A stretch of 64,000 nucleotides of DNA from Curtobacterium sp. UNCCL20 (GTDB taxonomy: Bacteria; Actinomycetota; Actinomycetes; Actinomycetales; Microbacteriaceae). Location of the stretch: positions 1-64,000 of the forward strand of contig NZ_FNKG01000001.1 in NCBI RefSeq assembly GCF_900101675.1, read 5' to 3'. The stretch's first letter is position 1; the number at the start of each line of letters is the position of its first letter. Below are positions 44,645 to 53,279 of the stretch, piece after piece. The position numbers and the translations under genes are program-made. The notes under the pieces are model-generated. The model made no database searches. It had not been told where the DNA came from and worked only from the letters and a program-made list of their open reading frames with translations.

Positions 44645-45142
44645 TCAGTCCGCCATCGTGAAGTCGTCGAACGAGAAGCCCGGGGACACCAGGCAGCTCA
44701 GCAGCACCTCGCCCTCGCCCGGGAGGGTTCGCTGCCAGACGCCCCCGCGCACGAACGCCTGCGCGTCGTTCACCCGGTCGCGCCCGGCGTCCGGGCCGAG
44801 GGTGATCGTGGCGCCGGGCTCGGGCTGGTCGCCGTCGCCACCGAGCTGCAGGTCGACGGCGTCCGGGCCGTGCCACATCCAGATCTCGTCGCTCGTGACC
44901 CGGTGCCACGCGGAGGCCTCGCCCGGGGGCAGCAGGAAGTGGATCAGGGTCGCTGCCGGCCGGTCGCCCGCGGGGGTCGACACGGTCGCCGGTGAGGTCC
45001 AGGTACGGACGTACCAGCCGCCCTCGGGGTGCGGCTCCATGCCGAGGGCGACGGCACGCTTCGGGATGTCGAGCCACTCGATGAGGTCGCCGTCGACGGT
45101 CCGTCGGGCGGCCATGCCGGGTCGGGGTGCGGGGTCGGTCAC
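44645..45142 (-). CDS. DUF985 cupin domain protein
   Basis: 165-residue single cupin. HPEGGWYVRTW and SAWHRVTSDEIWMWHGPDAVDL give the beta-barrel with the conserved HR and metal-side His/Glu pattern of DUF985 (cupin_5). Function unknown; some relatives bind metals or sugars. The GTG at 45142 overlaps the amidohydrolase stop as GTGA, so it is made together with that enzyme. Confidence 0.88.
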   Translation of the reverse strand: MTDPAPRPGMAARRTVDGDLIEWLDIPKRAVALGMEPHPEGGWYVRTWTSPATVSTPAGDRPAATLIHFLLPPGEASAWHRVTSDEIWMWHGPDAVDLQLGGDGDQPEPGATITLGPDAGRDRVNDAQAFVRGGVWQRTLPGEGEVLLSCLVSPGFSFDDFTMAD

Positions 45143-46647
45143 GGTGCCTCCTGGATGGGAACGGACGGGTCGGATGGGTCGCGCGGGACGGGCTGAGCGG
45201 GCACGACGGACTGAGCAGGCAGGACGGGCTGAGTGGGCGTGGTGGGCCGCATCACGAGCGGGGCGTCGGCCGTCGCCCGGACCACCCCTCGGATGACGGT
45301 GGCGACCGCCCGGCCGGCACCGTCCTCGACGAGCTCGGCGAGCGCGTCCGGCACAGTGCGGGCGTCGACGTCGAACACCGCGAGGTCGGCGCGTGCCCCG
45401 ACGGCGAGGTGCCCGATGCGGTCCGGCCCGACGGCGAGGCCCATGGCGTGCGCCCCGCCGAGGGTCGCCGCCGCGAGCAGCCGCTCGTGCAGGTCGCGGT
45501 GGCCGTAGCCCTGCGCGCGGGCGATCCGGTGCAGGGCGGTGACGTCGGCCATCAGGTCGAGGGACGGCGAGGACGACAGCGAGTCGGTACCGATCGCGAT
45601 GGGGCTGCCCTCGCGCAGGTAGTCCGCGACCGGTGGTGGGTCGAGCCCGATGACGGCGTTCGACCGCGGACAGAGCGCGACCGCGGTGCCGCGTGCACGC
45701 AGGAGCGCCCGGTCCGCGGCGGTCATGTACACGCCGTGCGCGATGTGGCAGTCCGGGCCGAGCACCCCGAGCCGGTCGACGAACGCGGTCGCGCTCGCGC
45801 CGAACCCGAGCGCGCGCATCGCCCGGAACGACGGGACGTTCGCCAGGTGCCAGTCGGTGCCGTGCCCGACGCCGTCGACGCCCTCGAGTCCGGGCACGGG
45901 TCCGAGGGCGACGCGCTCCCCCTCGAACGCCGCTTCGCCGAGGTGCAGGTGGAGTCGGAGACCGCGCTGCCGCACGATGTCGGGCAGTTCGAGCAGGGGT
46001 GCGACGTCGAGGGAGTACGGCGCGTGCGGGGAGAGGCCGGCGCCGGGGTTCGTCGGGATGCGTTCGAGTTCGGCGAGGACCTGGTCGCGGCCGTGGGTCT
46101 GCCAGGCCTCGTTCTCCCAGTCCATCACCTCCCAGTAGGCGATGCCGCCGAGGCCGTACGACTCGAGCACGGTGGACGCCTCGATGTCGGTGACGATGTC
46201 CGCGATGCTCGTGACCCCGGCGCGGATCGACAGCTCGGCTCCGGCGGCGGCCTCGGCGTGCCAGTCGTGCGGCTCGGCGTAGTCCTCGTTGAATGCGCGG
46301 GCCCAGTCCTCGAACCCGCTGTACTGGCGCTGGCCGACACTGGCCATGCCGGTGTACTGCAGGTGTGAGTGCGCGTTGACGAGGCCGGGCAGGAGCGCCC
46401 CGGTCCAGCGCCGCTCGGTGAACGTGGTGCCCGCGCTCGTGAGCTGGTCGACGACCCAGGACCGGTCGCCGACGTGCAGGATGCGGCCGTCCTGCACCGC
46501 GACGGCGCCGTCGGCGATCGGCGGTGCGGTCATCGGAACGACGATGCGCGCCGAGTGCACGGTGACGTGGCCGACGTGGCCGGCGTGGCCGTCTTGGCCG
46601 AGGTGGTCCGGGGGCCCGGCCGGGCGCGCCGGCCCCGCGGCGGTCAC
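45139..46647 (-). CDS. Amidohydrolase of the SAH/MTA deaminase (chlorohydrolase) type
   Basis: 502-residue metal-dependent hydrolase. The metal HxH is in VNAHSHLQ (about residues 102-109), further ligands in LHLGEAAFEGE and AHGVYMTAADRALL, and the catalytic Asp in IGTDSLSSS. This subgroup contains S-adenosylhomocysteine/methylthioadenosine, guanine and triazine deaminases. About 35 extra Gly/His/Pro-rich residues precede the conserved start. I still use the GTG at 46647, because it overlaps the upstream stop as GTGA. Pairing with a SAHase homolog favours a nucleoside-like substrate; this is inference. Confidence 0.85.
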   Translation of the reverse strand: MTAAGPARPAGPPDHLGQDGHAGHVGHVTVHSARIVVPMTAPPIADGAVAVQDGRILHVGDRSWVVDQLTSAGTTFTERRWTGALLPGLVNAHSHLQYTGMASVGQRQYSGFEDWARAFNEDYAEPHDWHAEAAAGAELSIRAGVTSIADIVTDIEASTVLESYGLGGIAYWEVMDWENEAWQTHGRDQVLAELERIPTNPGAGLSPHAPYSLDVAPLLELPDIVRQRGLRLHLHLGEAAFEGERVALGPVPGLEGVDGVGHGTDWHLANVPSFRAMRALGFGASATAFVDRLGVLGPDCHIAHGVYMTAADRALLRARGTAVALCPRSNAVIGLDPPPVADYLREGSPIAIGTDSLSSSPSLDLMADVTALHRIARAQGYGHRDLHERLLAAATLGGAHAMGLAVGPDRIGHLAVGARADLAVFDVDARTVPDALAELVEDGAGRAVATVIRGVVRATADAPLVMRPTTPTQPVLPAQSVVPAQPVPRDPSDPSVPIQEAP

Positions 46648-48329
46648 GACGGTTCTCCGAAGCGGCGGGTCCGGACGTCGGGCTCGCGGTCCGCGGGCTG
46701 TGCGGCGAGCGGGCCGGGAGGCGCGGGTCGGCTCCCGAACGCGGCGAGCGCCGTGCGGGCGGTCGCCTCGTCCGCCGCGGGGTCGATCGGCACGACGGCA
46801 CGGTCGAGCTCGTCGCCCCGTTCCAGGAGCATCCGGACGGCGCCGAGCTGTGCGGCGAAGGACAGGTCCATGATCTCGATCGGGTTGCCCTCGGCAGCGG
46901 TGATGTTGACGCAGCCGCCGCCGTCGAGCACGACCACGTCGTGCCCGTCCGGCCACGTGAAGCGCTCAGCCTTCCGTCCGACCGGGGTGCGAACGGCACC
47001 CGCGGCGAGTGCTGCGTCGACGGCGATCTCCTGGTCGACTCCTCCGGCGACGGCGAGCACGGCTCCGTCCGCCGAGGCGCGGAGGACCTCGAGGTCGAGC
47101 GTGTCCGGCATGCCCGTCGCGCTCATCACCAGGTCGGCGTCGCGGACGGCGTCGATGAGCGGGGCCACCGGGTAGCCGGCGAACAGCGCCTGCAGGGCGC
47201 GGACCGGGTCCGTCTCGGCGACCGTGACGCGGAAGCCGAGCGCGGCGAGCACCAGGGCGACCCCCTCGCCGACGTGCCCGAACCCGGCGACGACCGCCGC
47301 GCCTCCCGGCTGGACCCGGTGCGTGCCGGGCGCGAGTCCGTCGACCAGGTCGAGCACCGCGAACACCGTCGACTGCCCGGTGCCGTAGCGGTTGTCGAAG
47401 AACGTCTTCGTGCGGGCGTCGTTCACGGCGACCACGGGGATGCCGAGGGTCCCGCGGGCCGCCATCACCCGGAGGGGGCGGAGGCCGCTCGTCGTCTCCT
47501 CCGCCGCGCCGAGCATCGTGGGCAGCAGGTCGGGGCGTTCCTGGTGGGCGAGCCGGATGACGTGCGAGCCGTCGTCGAGCAGGATCTGCGGCCCGGTGTC
47601 GAGCATCGCCAGCGCGAGGTCCTTCTGTTCCGTGGTCGTCGCGGTGCTGCGCGCGAGCACGGTCAGCCCGGCGGCGCGGAGCACCTCGGCGACGGCGTCG
47701 TCGGTCTCGTCGGCGTGGGCGTAGACGACGACCTCGGCGCCCGCGTCCCGGAGGAGCAGGCTGAGGACGGCGGTCTTCGGCTCGAGGAACATCGCGACGC
47801 CGATCCGCGTGCCGCGCAGGAGGCCGCCGTCGCGGAGTTCGGCGGCCACCGCTCGCGAGACCGGCATCGACCGGCGCGCCCAGCGGAGGCGGGCCTCGGC
47901 GGCGGGGTCGTCCTCGGGGTCGCGTCCGGTGGACACGAGGAACACGTCGTCGGAGAGCGTCGGGACGGCGAGCACGCCGGGGCGTGCGGCGACCACGGGG
48001 CCGAAGGCGTCCTCGTCGACCGCGGGGAGGTGTCGTCCGGCATCGACGACGACGAGGGTGGCACCGCGGGGTCGGTCGGCCTCGCGCTCGATGACCGGCG
48101 TCGACTCGTCGGGGGTGCCGAGGCACCAGAGCTGGTCGATCGGCTCGTGGTCGGCTGCCGGACGGGCACCGAGTCCGGTGAGGAGGGCGTGCAGGGCACC
48201 GGCGTCCCGGGGGTCGCCACCGACGATGCGGAACCGGCGTGCTCCGACGAGCATGTTCGTCGCGGCCGCGAAGCGCCGCACGGCCGCCGAAGCCCAGGCG
48301 CGGGTCTCGGGGTCGGGTCCTGGCGGCAT
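46644..48329 (-). CDS. Divergent S-adenosylhomocysteine hydrolase homolog
   Basis: 561 residues: an unusual N-terminal domain (about 1-145) and then a full SAHase-like region. Conserved are RWARRSMPVSRAV, catalytic Glu in EETTSG, Lys and Asp in RTKTFFDNRYG, and the NAD site AGFGHVGEG with ETDP. Changed are the adenosine-contacting positions: family CLHMT reads AMFLE, GHFD reads GGVD and HP near the C-terminus reads NP. The C-terminal KPDHYRY is missing. It therefore probably hydrolyses or binds a related nucleoside. TACGAT lies 6 nt before the ATG. It is the first gene of the operon to 42079. Confidence 0.85.
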   Translation of the reverse strand: MPPGPDPETRAWASAAVRRFAAATNMLVGARRFRIVGGDPRDAGALHALLTGLGARPAADHEPIDQLWCLGTPDESTPVIEREADRPRGATLVVVDAGRHLPAVDEDAFGPVVAARPGVLAVPTLSDDVFLVSTGRDPEDDPAAEARLRWARRSMPVSRAVAAELRDGGLLRGTRIGVAMFLEPKTAVLSLLLRDAGAEVVVYAHADETDDAVAEVLRAAGLTVLARSTATTTEQKDLALAMLDTGPQILLDDGSHVIRLAHQERPDLLPTMLGAAEETTSGLRPLRVMAARGTLGIPVVAVNDARTKTFFDNRYGTGQSTVFAVLDLVDGLAPGTHRVQPGGAAVVAGFGHVGEGVALVLAALGFRVTVAETDPVRALQALFAGYPVAPLIDAVRDADLVMSATGMPDTLDLEVLRASADGAVLAVAGGVDQEIAVDAALAAGAVRTPVGRKAERFTWPDGHDVVVLDGGGCVNITAAEGNPIEIMDLSFAAQLGAVRMLLERGDELDRAVVPIDPAADEATARTALAAFGSRPAPPGPLAAQPADREPDVRTRRFGEPS

Positions 48330-48335
48330 GGGGAC

Positions 48336-48341
48336 ATCGTA
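48336..48341 (-). promoter_or_regulatory. -10 box for the leaderless SAHase-like operon
   Basis: TACGAT on the minus strand, 6 nt upstream of the ATG at 48329. It should drive the six-gene operon down to 42079. Confidence 0.5.
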
Positions 48342-48387
48342 GGGCGAGCGGGGGAACGGTCCGTTTCCGGGCCGGTGGCCGAGCCGG

Positions 48388-49341
48388 TCAGCCGAGCGCG
48401 TGCGGTGCCGGGGTGCCGTCCCAGCCGGGGTCCCCGGTCGCCGCTGCGGCCGCCGCGCGCCTCCGGTACCGCACCAGGACCGACACGAGGACGACGACCC
48501 CGATGGCCGACACCACCAGCAACCCGATCACGTACAGCGTCGTGGCGACGCCCGCGAGGGACGCGGGCACGTACCCGTTGCGCAGCGCCGAGAACGGTGT
48601 CCCGGTGACGACGAACGCCAGGAGCGTGGAGATGGTCGAGTTCGAGTCCCACAACCCGTGCAGCACCGACACCACGACGTAGGCGAGGAGCGTCGCCCAC
48701 GACCACCGGAACCGGGCCCGCCCGTGCGAGGCGCCGAACAGCACCGCGCCGAGGATCGCGGTCCACAGCACGTGCCCGACCGGCGACAGGATCGCCCGGA
48801 CCACCTCGGTCTGCAGCAGTGACGGCAGGTCGATGCCGCGGCTGGTGATCGCGGCGTTGAAGGCGTACCCGGCGGACTCGAACGCGGCGAACCCGGCACC
48901 CACGGTGGCGCCGAGGAGCGCCCCCTGCGTCGCCGTCTTCGGGCGGACCCGCCAGCCCACGACGACGAGGAGGACGCCCTTCACGAACTCCTCGACGAAG
49001 CCGACGACGACGTACACCGCGGCGCCGGACTGCAGGTCCGCCTCGAGGAGGGACGCCCCCAGCACCCCGAGGATCCCGCCGACGAAGAACGCGACGATGA
49101 GCTGCATGGTGCTCACTGAGCCGGTGACGCGCTCGATGACGAACAGCACCACGGTGAACGGCACGAGGAAGCTGCCGAGCAGGATGATCGTCGGCACGAG
49201 GTTCGTGTTCAGGGTCGAGATCGTCACGATGATCGTCACGACCCAGAGCACGAAGCCGACGAGCAGGGTCTTCCACCACCAGCCGTGGCGGTGGTGCGGG
49301 TGCGCGGCGCTGACGGCACCGACGTCCGGGGACAGGCTCAT
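48388..49341 (-). CDS. PrsW-family intramembrane protease
   Basis: 317-residue membrane protein with eight or nine hydrophobic helices. The family signature glutamates and histidine are visible in VGFVEEFVKGVLL (EExxK), FAAFESAGYAFN and SPVGHVLWTA. Bacterial PrsW cleaves anti-sigma factors, releasing ECF sigma factors; no such pair is adjacent. The ATG at 49341 is chosen because the sequence upstream is not conserved. Confidence 0.88.
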   Translation of the reverse strand: MSLSPDVGAVSAAHPHHRHGWWWKTLLVGFVLWVVTIIVTISTLNTNLVPTIILLGSFLVPFTVVLFVIERVTGSVSTMQLIVAFFVGGILGVLGASLLEADLQSGAAVYVVVGFVEEFVKGVLLVVVGWRVRPKTATQGALLGATVGAGFAAFESAGYAFNAAITSRGIDLPSLLQTEVVRAILSPVGHVLWTAILGAVLFGASHGRARFRWSWATLLAYVVVSVLHGLWDSNSTISTLLAFVVTGTPFSALRNGYVPASLAGVATTLYVIGLLVVSAIGVVVLVSVLVRYRRRAAAAAATGDPGWDGTPAPHALG

Positions 49342-49414
49342 GGCGCCATGCTGCTCCGCCCGTCGGCCGTCGGTTCTCGGGAATGCCCGGGGCGTCTCGG
49401 GTGTAGTGGTCACC

Positions 49415-49678
49415 ATGACTGACGTGACGTACGACAAGGTGACGATGTTCGGTGCGGACTGGTGCCGCGACTGCCGCCGTTCCAAGGCGCTCCTCGACAC
49501 GCTCGGCGTGGACTACGACTACGTGGACGTCGAGGCGGACCTGAGCGCGGCGGACCGTGCCGAGGCGATCAGCGGGCGGAAGAACATCCCCGTCGTGGTG
49601 CTCCCGAACGGTAAGCACTTCGTGGAGCCGTCCGACGCCGAGCTGCGCGCCGAGCTCGAGGCCTCCTCGCTCGTCTGA
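49415..49678 (+). CDS. Glutaredoxin-like protein (mycoredoxin type)
   Basis: 87-residue thioredoxin-fold protein with active site CRDC (residues 17-20), followed by the cis-Pro segment NIPVVVLPNG. WCxDC-type actinobacterial glutaredoxins (mycoredoxins and NrdH-like) reduce mycothiol-mixed disulfides. The exact subtype is inferred from the motif and the host. It is a single gene divergent from the PrsW-family gene. Confidence 0.85.
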   Translation: MTDVTYDKVTMFGADWCRDCRRSKALLDTLGVDYDYVDVEADLSAADRAEAISGRKNIPVVVLPNGKHFVEPSDAELRAELEASSLV

Positions 49679-49681
49679 GCG

Positions 49682-49700
49682 CGCCCGGTCGTACCGGGCG
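49682..49700. terminator. Short hairpin after the glutaredoxin-like gene
   Basis: CGCCCGGT-CGT-ACCGGGCG, starting 4 nt past the stop. Confidence 0.65.
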
Positions 49701-49726
49701 AGCGGCGCGGGATCGAGACGCGACCA

Positions 49727-49773
49727 GGCCTGGAGGCGCGCGGTGCGCCGGACGGGCACCGCGCCTCCAGGCC
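49727..49773. repeat. Dispersed palindrome, copy 4
   Basis: Arms GGCCTGGAGGCGCG and CGCGCCTCCAGGCC, with inner CGGTGC/GCACCG that extends the stem. It lies in the 208-bp gap before the fucose plus-strand operon. Confidence 0.92.
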
Positions 49774-49855
49774 GTGGCGCGTCCGCGACTGTGGCGCGTT
49801 CGCGACTGTCGTGCGTCCGCGTCCGCGATCGCTGACCGGACCCGCCCGACCGGCC

Positions 49856-49870
49856 GGACATCGGATGAAT
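49856..49870. promoter_or_regulatory. Candidate FucR operator 1
   Basis: GGACATCGGATGAAT holds the core ACATCGGATG that recurs at 50733 and 61012. It is one base short of the full ACATnnGATGT symmetry. It lies 17 bp upstream of the lactonase start, just before its -10-like CATGAT. Confidence 0.6.
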
Positions 49871-49874
49871 CGGG

Positions 49875-49880
49875 CATGAT
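49875..49880 (+). promoter_or_regulatory. -10-like box for the lactonase gene
   Basis: CATGAT, 6 nt upstream of the GTG at 49887, consistent with a leaderless transcript. Confidence 0.35.
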
Positions 49881-49886
49881 GGCGGC

Positions 49887-50738
49887 GTGATCATCGACGC
49901 TCACCACCACCTCTGGGACCCCGCCGACCGGCTCTACCCCTGGATGGACGACTCGGTCCGACCGATCCGCCGCCGGTGCGACGTGGACGACCTCCGCGCG
50001 GTGACGAGGGACACGCCCGTCACCCGGACCATCGTGGTGCAGGCTGTGCACGACCCCGGCGAGACCGCGTGGCTCCTCGCGCAGCCCGAGCCCGTCGCGG
50101 GCGTCGTCGGCTGGGTCGACCTCGAAGCGCCGGACGTCGCCGACCGCATCGCCGCCGTCCGGGAGCTGCCGGGTGGTGACCGCCTCGTCGGGGTCCGGCA
50201 CCAGGCACAGGACGAACCCGACGCGGACTGGCTCGGGCGACCGGAGGTGATCCGCGGGGTGCGGGCGCTCGCCGACGCGGGGCTCGTGGTCGACCTCCTC
50301 GTCCGGGAGCGCGAGCACCGGGCTGCCCTCACCCTCGTCGACGCCGTGCCCGGTGCGTCCTTCGTGCTCGACCACGCGGGGAAGCCGGACATCGGCGCGG
50401 ACGGCGCGGGCCGTGCCGCTGCCTGGCGCCGCCGGATGCAGGACTTCGCCGCCCGCCCGAACGTGGTGTGCAAGGTCTCCGGCCTCCTCACCGAGGCCGG
50501 TCCCCGCTGGCGCGAGCAGCCCGTCGCCCGGTACCTCCGCGACGCCGTCGAGGTCTTCGGCCCAGACCGTGCGGTGTTCGGCTCGGACTGGCCGGTGTCG
50601 ACCCTCGCGACCGACTACGCCGAGGTCCTGGCGGTCACGACCGAGGCGCTCTCGGACCTCACCGACCGAGAGCGGGACGCGGTGTTCCGCACGACCGCGG
50701 AGCGCGTCTACCTTGCCGGAGCACCTGCGCAGACATAG
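49887..50738 (+). CDS. Amidohydrolase, probable L-fucono-1,5-lactonase
   Basis: 283-residue amidohydrolase-2 (TIM barrel) protein starting MIIDAHHHLWDP (HxH metal site). It has GVRHQAQDEPD, FVLDHAGKPDI and FGSDWPVS (catalytic Asp), the pattern of the lactonase (COG3618) group. In the non-phosphorylative fucose route this enzyme opens L-fuconolactone to L-fuconate. Context supports that: it leads an operon with a FAH hydrolase, an SDR and a GntR regulator, facing fucosidase genes. L-rhamnono- or galactono-lactone are alternatives. Confidence 0.87.
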   Translation: MIIDAHHHLWDPADRLYPWMDDSVRPIRRRCDVDDLRAVTRDTPVTRTIVVQAVHDPGETAWLLAQPEPVAGVVGWVDLEAPDVADRIAAVRELPGGDRLVGVRHQAQDEPDADWLGRPEVIRGVRALADAGLVVDLLVREREHRAALTLVDAVPGASFVLDHAGKPDIGADGAGRAAAWRRRMQDFAARPNVVCKVSGLLTEAGPRWREQPVARYLRDAVEVFGPDRAVFGSDWPVSTLATDYAEVLAVTTEALSDLTDRERDAVFRTTAERVYLAGAPAQT

Positions 50739-50741
50739 GAT
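50713..50741 (+). promoter_or_regulatory. Promoter inside the operon, before the FAH-family gene
   Basis: TTGCCG (50713-50718) and TAGGAT (50736-50741) are 17 bp apart. The predicted start near 50748 gives a 30-nt leader before the ATG at 50780. The -10 box lies inside operator 2. Confidence 0.55.
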
Positions 50742-50746
50742 GTCTG
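50730..50746. promoter_or_regulatory. Candidate FucR operator 2
   Basis: CAGACATAGGATGTCTG is a perfect palindrome (7+3+7) overlapping the lactonase stop codon and the -10 box of the next promoter. It matches operator 3 in the core ACATnnGATGT, so it is a likely GntR/FadR-type site. Confidence 0.75.
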
Positions 50747-50779
50747 TGCTGCACCGGCGCAGCACGAGAGCGAGGAACG

Positions 50780-51643
50780 ATGCGGTTCGCACGACTCGGC
50801 CCGGCGGGGAGCGAGATCCCCGCGGCCATCGACACCGACGGCGAGGTCCTCGACCTCCGCCCCATCACCACCGACGTCACGGGCTCGTTCCTGGCGTCCG
50901 ACCCGATCGGCCGCGTGCAGCACGCCCGCGGCGCCGGCGACCTGCGGAGCGTCCCGGACGCGGACTCCCTGCGTCGCGGCGCCCCCGTCGCCCGCCCCGG
51001 CAAGGTCGTCTGCATCGGCTTGAACTACCGCGACCACGCGGCGGAGACGGGCGCCGACATCCCCACCGAACCGATCGTGTTCATGAAGGACCCGATGACG
51101 GTGATCGGCCCCGACGACGAGGTCCTGGTCCCCCGCGGCAGCACGAAGACCGACTGGGAGATCGAGCTCGCCCTGGTGATCGGCACGACGGCGCGCTACT
51201 GCGACTCCGAGGAAGCAGCGGCGACGCACATCGCCGGCTACGCCATCGCGAACGACGTCTCCGAGCGGGCGTTCCAGCTCGAGCGCGGCGGACAGTGGGA
51301 CAAGGGCAAGTCCTGCGAGACCTTCAACCCGCTCGGTCCGTGGCTCGTGACCCCGGCGGCGCTGGACGACGCCGGCCTCGACCCCCGCGCACTGTCCCTA
51401 CGCCTCGCGGTGAACGGCGAAGTCCGGCAGGACGGCACCACCGCGGACATGATCTTCCGCCCCGCCGAGATCGTGCACTACCTGTCGCAGTTCATGGTGC
51501 TCTACCCGGGCGACGTCATCAGCACGGGCACCCCAGCGGGCGTCGCGCTCGGCAGCGGCGCCCCGTACCTGCAGGCGGGCGACGTCGTCGAGCTCACCGC
51601 CGAGGGCCTCGGATCGCAGCGGCAGACGATCGGCGCCGCGTGA
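50780..51643 (+). CDS. Fumarylacetoacetate hydrolase-family enzyme, probable 2,4-diketo-3-deoxy-L-fuconate hydrolase
   Basis: 287-residue FAH-fold C-C hydrolase. GKVVCIGLNYRDHAAE (about residues 74-89), PIVFMKDPMTVIGP, DWEIELALVIG (metal Glu pair), GYAIANDVSERAFQ and ISTGTPAGVALG are in canonical order. In the fucose route it splits 2,4-diketo-3-deoxy-L-fuconate into pyruvate and L-lactate. Its stop overlaps the SDR start by one base (TGATG), which links it to the dehydrogenase that makes its substrate. Confidence 0.88.
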   Translation: MRFARLGPAGSEIPAAIDTDGEVLDLRPITTDVTGSFLASDPIGRVQHARGAGDLRSVPDADSLRRGAPVARPGKVVCIGLNYRDHAAETGADIPTEPIVFMKDPMTVIGPDDEVLVPRGSTKTDWEIELALVIGTTARYCDSEEAAATHIAGYAIANDVSERAFQLERGGQWDKGKSCETFNPLGPWLVTPAALDDAGLDPRALSLRLAVNGEVRQDGTTADMIFRPAEIVHYLSQFMVLYPGDVISTGTPAGVALGSGAPYLQAGDVVELTAEGLGSQRQTIGAA

Positions 51644-52392
51644 TGGCCGGCCGTTCCCACGAGGGCGTGCGCGCCGTCGTCACCGGCGGGGCCTCCGGCA
51701 TCGGTGCCGCCATCGTCGCGGCCCTGCAGGACCGCGGAGCCGGCGTCGCCGTGCTCGACTTGCAGCCCTCCCCCGACGACGTGTTCTCGGTCACCTGCGA
51801 CGTCTCGTCCGACGAGTCCGTCCGGGCAGCGGTCGCGGCGGCCGTCGACCACCTCGGTGGCCTCGACGTCCTCGTCAACAACGCCGGGATCGGCGCGCAG
51901 GGGACCGTCGAGGACAACCCCGACGACGAGTGGCGCCGCGTGTACGAGGTCAACGTGCTCGGCGCCGTCCGGCTCTCCCGCGCCGCGCTCCCCCACCTGC
52001 GCGCGTCCGGGAACGCGAGCATCGTCAACACCTGCTCGATCGCGGCGACCGCCGGGCTCCCCCAGCGCGCGCTGTACTCCGCCACCAAGGGAGCCATCGC
52101 CGCACTCACCCGGGCGATGGCCGCCGACCACGTCCGCGAGGGCATCCGCGTGAACGCGGTCAACCCCGGCACCGCGGACACCCCCTGGATCGCACGGCTG
52201 CTCGCGTCGGCGGACGACCCGGCGGCGGAGCGAGCGGCACTCGAAGCACGACAGCCCCACGGGCGGCTGGTCGCCGCCGACGAGGTCGCCGAAGCCGTCG
52301 CGTACCTGACGAGTCCCCTCGCCCGGTCGACGACGGGCGTCGACCTGGCAGTCGACGGCGGGATGCAGGCACTCCGGTTGCGGCCCGCCTGA
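51643..52392 (+). CDS. SDR oxidoreductase, probable 2-keto-3-deoxy-L-fuconate dehydrogenase
   Basis: 249-residue classical short-chain dehydrogenase: VTGGASGIGAAIV (about residues 13-25), NNAGIGAQG, Ser in NTCSIAAT, YSATK active site (YxxxK, about residue 146), and VNAVNPGTADTPW. In the pathway it oxidises 2-keto-3-deoxy-L-fuconate with NAD+. The assignment rests on operon context plus similarity in form; SDR substrate cannot be read from motifs. Confidence 0.87.
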   Translation: MAGRSHEGVRAVVTGGASGIGAAIVAALQDRGAGVAVLDLQPSPDDVFSVTCDVSSDESVRAAVAAAVDHLGGLDVLVNNAGIGAQGTVEDNPDDEWRRVYEVNVLGAVRLSRAALPHLRASGNASIVNTCSIAATAGLPQRALYSATKGAIAALTRAMAADHVREGIRVNAVNPGTADTPWIARLLASADDPAAERAALEARQPHGRLVAADEVAEAVAYLTSPLARSTTGVDLAVDGGMQALRLRPA

Positions 52393-52474
52393 TGGTGCGG
52401 ATGCGGCCTGGAGGCACGACTATCGTCGACCTGGCCGGTCGCGTCCGCGAGCGGGCTGAGCAGGAGGTGGTCGT

Positions 52475-53152
52475 GTGGCTTCGCTGACCGACGACGCCAT
52501 CGCGCGCATCCAGCAGATGATCGTCTCCGGCGAGCTGCAGCCCGGGCAGCGCCTCCCGCCGGAGAAGGAGCTGAGCGAGTCCCTCGGGCTGTCCCGGAAC
52601 AGCCTGCGCGAAGCGGTGAAGGCCCTGGAACTCATCCGCGTGCTCGACGTCCGTCGCGGCGACGGCACCTACGTCACCTCGCTCGAGCCGGGGGTCCTGC
52701 TCGAGGCGGTGTCCTTCGTCGTGGACATGCACCACGACCGGTCGCTCGTCGACCTGCTCGAGGTCCGGCGCATCCTCGAGCCCGCGTCCGCTGTCCTCGC
52801 GACCGCCCGCGCCTCCGACCAGCAGATCGACGACCTGGCGACCCTGATGCACTCGGTCGGCGAGGACACGGGGGTCGAGGACCTCGTCGCCCACGACCTC
52901 CTCTTCCACTCCACGATCGCGGGCATCGGCGGCAACCAGTACCTGTCCGGGCTCCTCGACGCCCTGTCCAGCAAGACCGTGCGCGTGCGGGTGTGGCGCG
53001 GCCTGACCCAGAACGGCTCCGTGCAGCGCACCCTCGACGAGCACGCGGCGATCGTGGACGCCATCCGCCGCCGCGACCCCCAGCTCGTGCAGGCCCTCGT
53101 CGTGGCGCACGTCGAGGGTGTCGAGCGCTGGCTCCGCCGCTCTCTCGACTGA
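52475..53152 (+). CDS. GntR/FadR-family regulator of the fucose genes
   Basis: 225 residues. The N-terminal winged helix includes GELQPGQRLPPEKELSESLG and the recognition helix SRNSLREAVKAL. The C-terminal FCD ligand domain (about residues 75-225) has HDLLFHSTIAGIGGN and a metal-type His in EHAAIVDAI and VVAHVEG. The GTG at 52475 follows GGAGGTGG. It is the most likely reader of the ACATnnGATGT operators at 49856, 50730 and 61009. The effector would be a fucose pathway intermediate; this is inference. Confidence 0.9.
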   Translation: MASLTDDAIARIQQMIVSGELQPGQRLPPEKELSESLGLSRNSLREAVKALELIRVLDVRRGDGTYVTSLEPGVLLEAVSFVVDMHHDRSLVDLLEVRRILEPASAVLATARASDQQIDDLATLMHSVGEDTGVEDLVAHDLLFHSTIAGIGGNQYLSGLLDALSSKTVRVRVWRGLTQNGSVQRTLDEHAAIVDAIRRRDPQLVQALVVAHVEGVERWLRRSLD

Positions 53153-53279
53153 TCGGCGCGGCGGGGTATGCGCTTCCCGGCGAACCTGAGCGCGTGCTGA
53201 TCGACCCCCGTGTTCACTCGGACGTCGGTCGTGACCCCGGCAACCCTGCCGTGGCGCCCGCACCAACGAGGAGGACACC

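Noticed and set aside
46530..46647. Shorter amidohydrolase start at a GTG near VTVHSARI
   Set aside because: It would fit the family length better, but the GTGA overlap at 46647 is a strong start signal and the shorter start lacks a clear ribosome site. It is kept as an alternative only.
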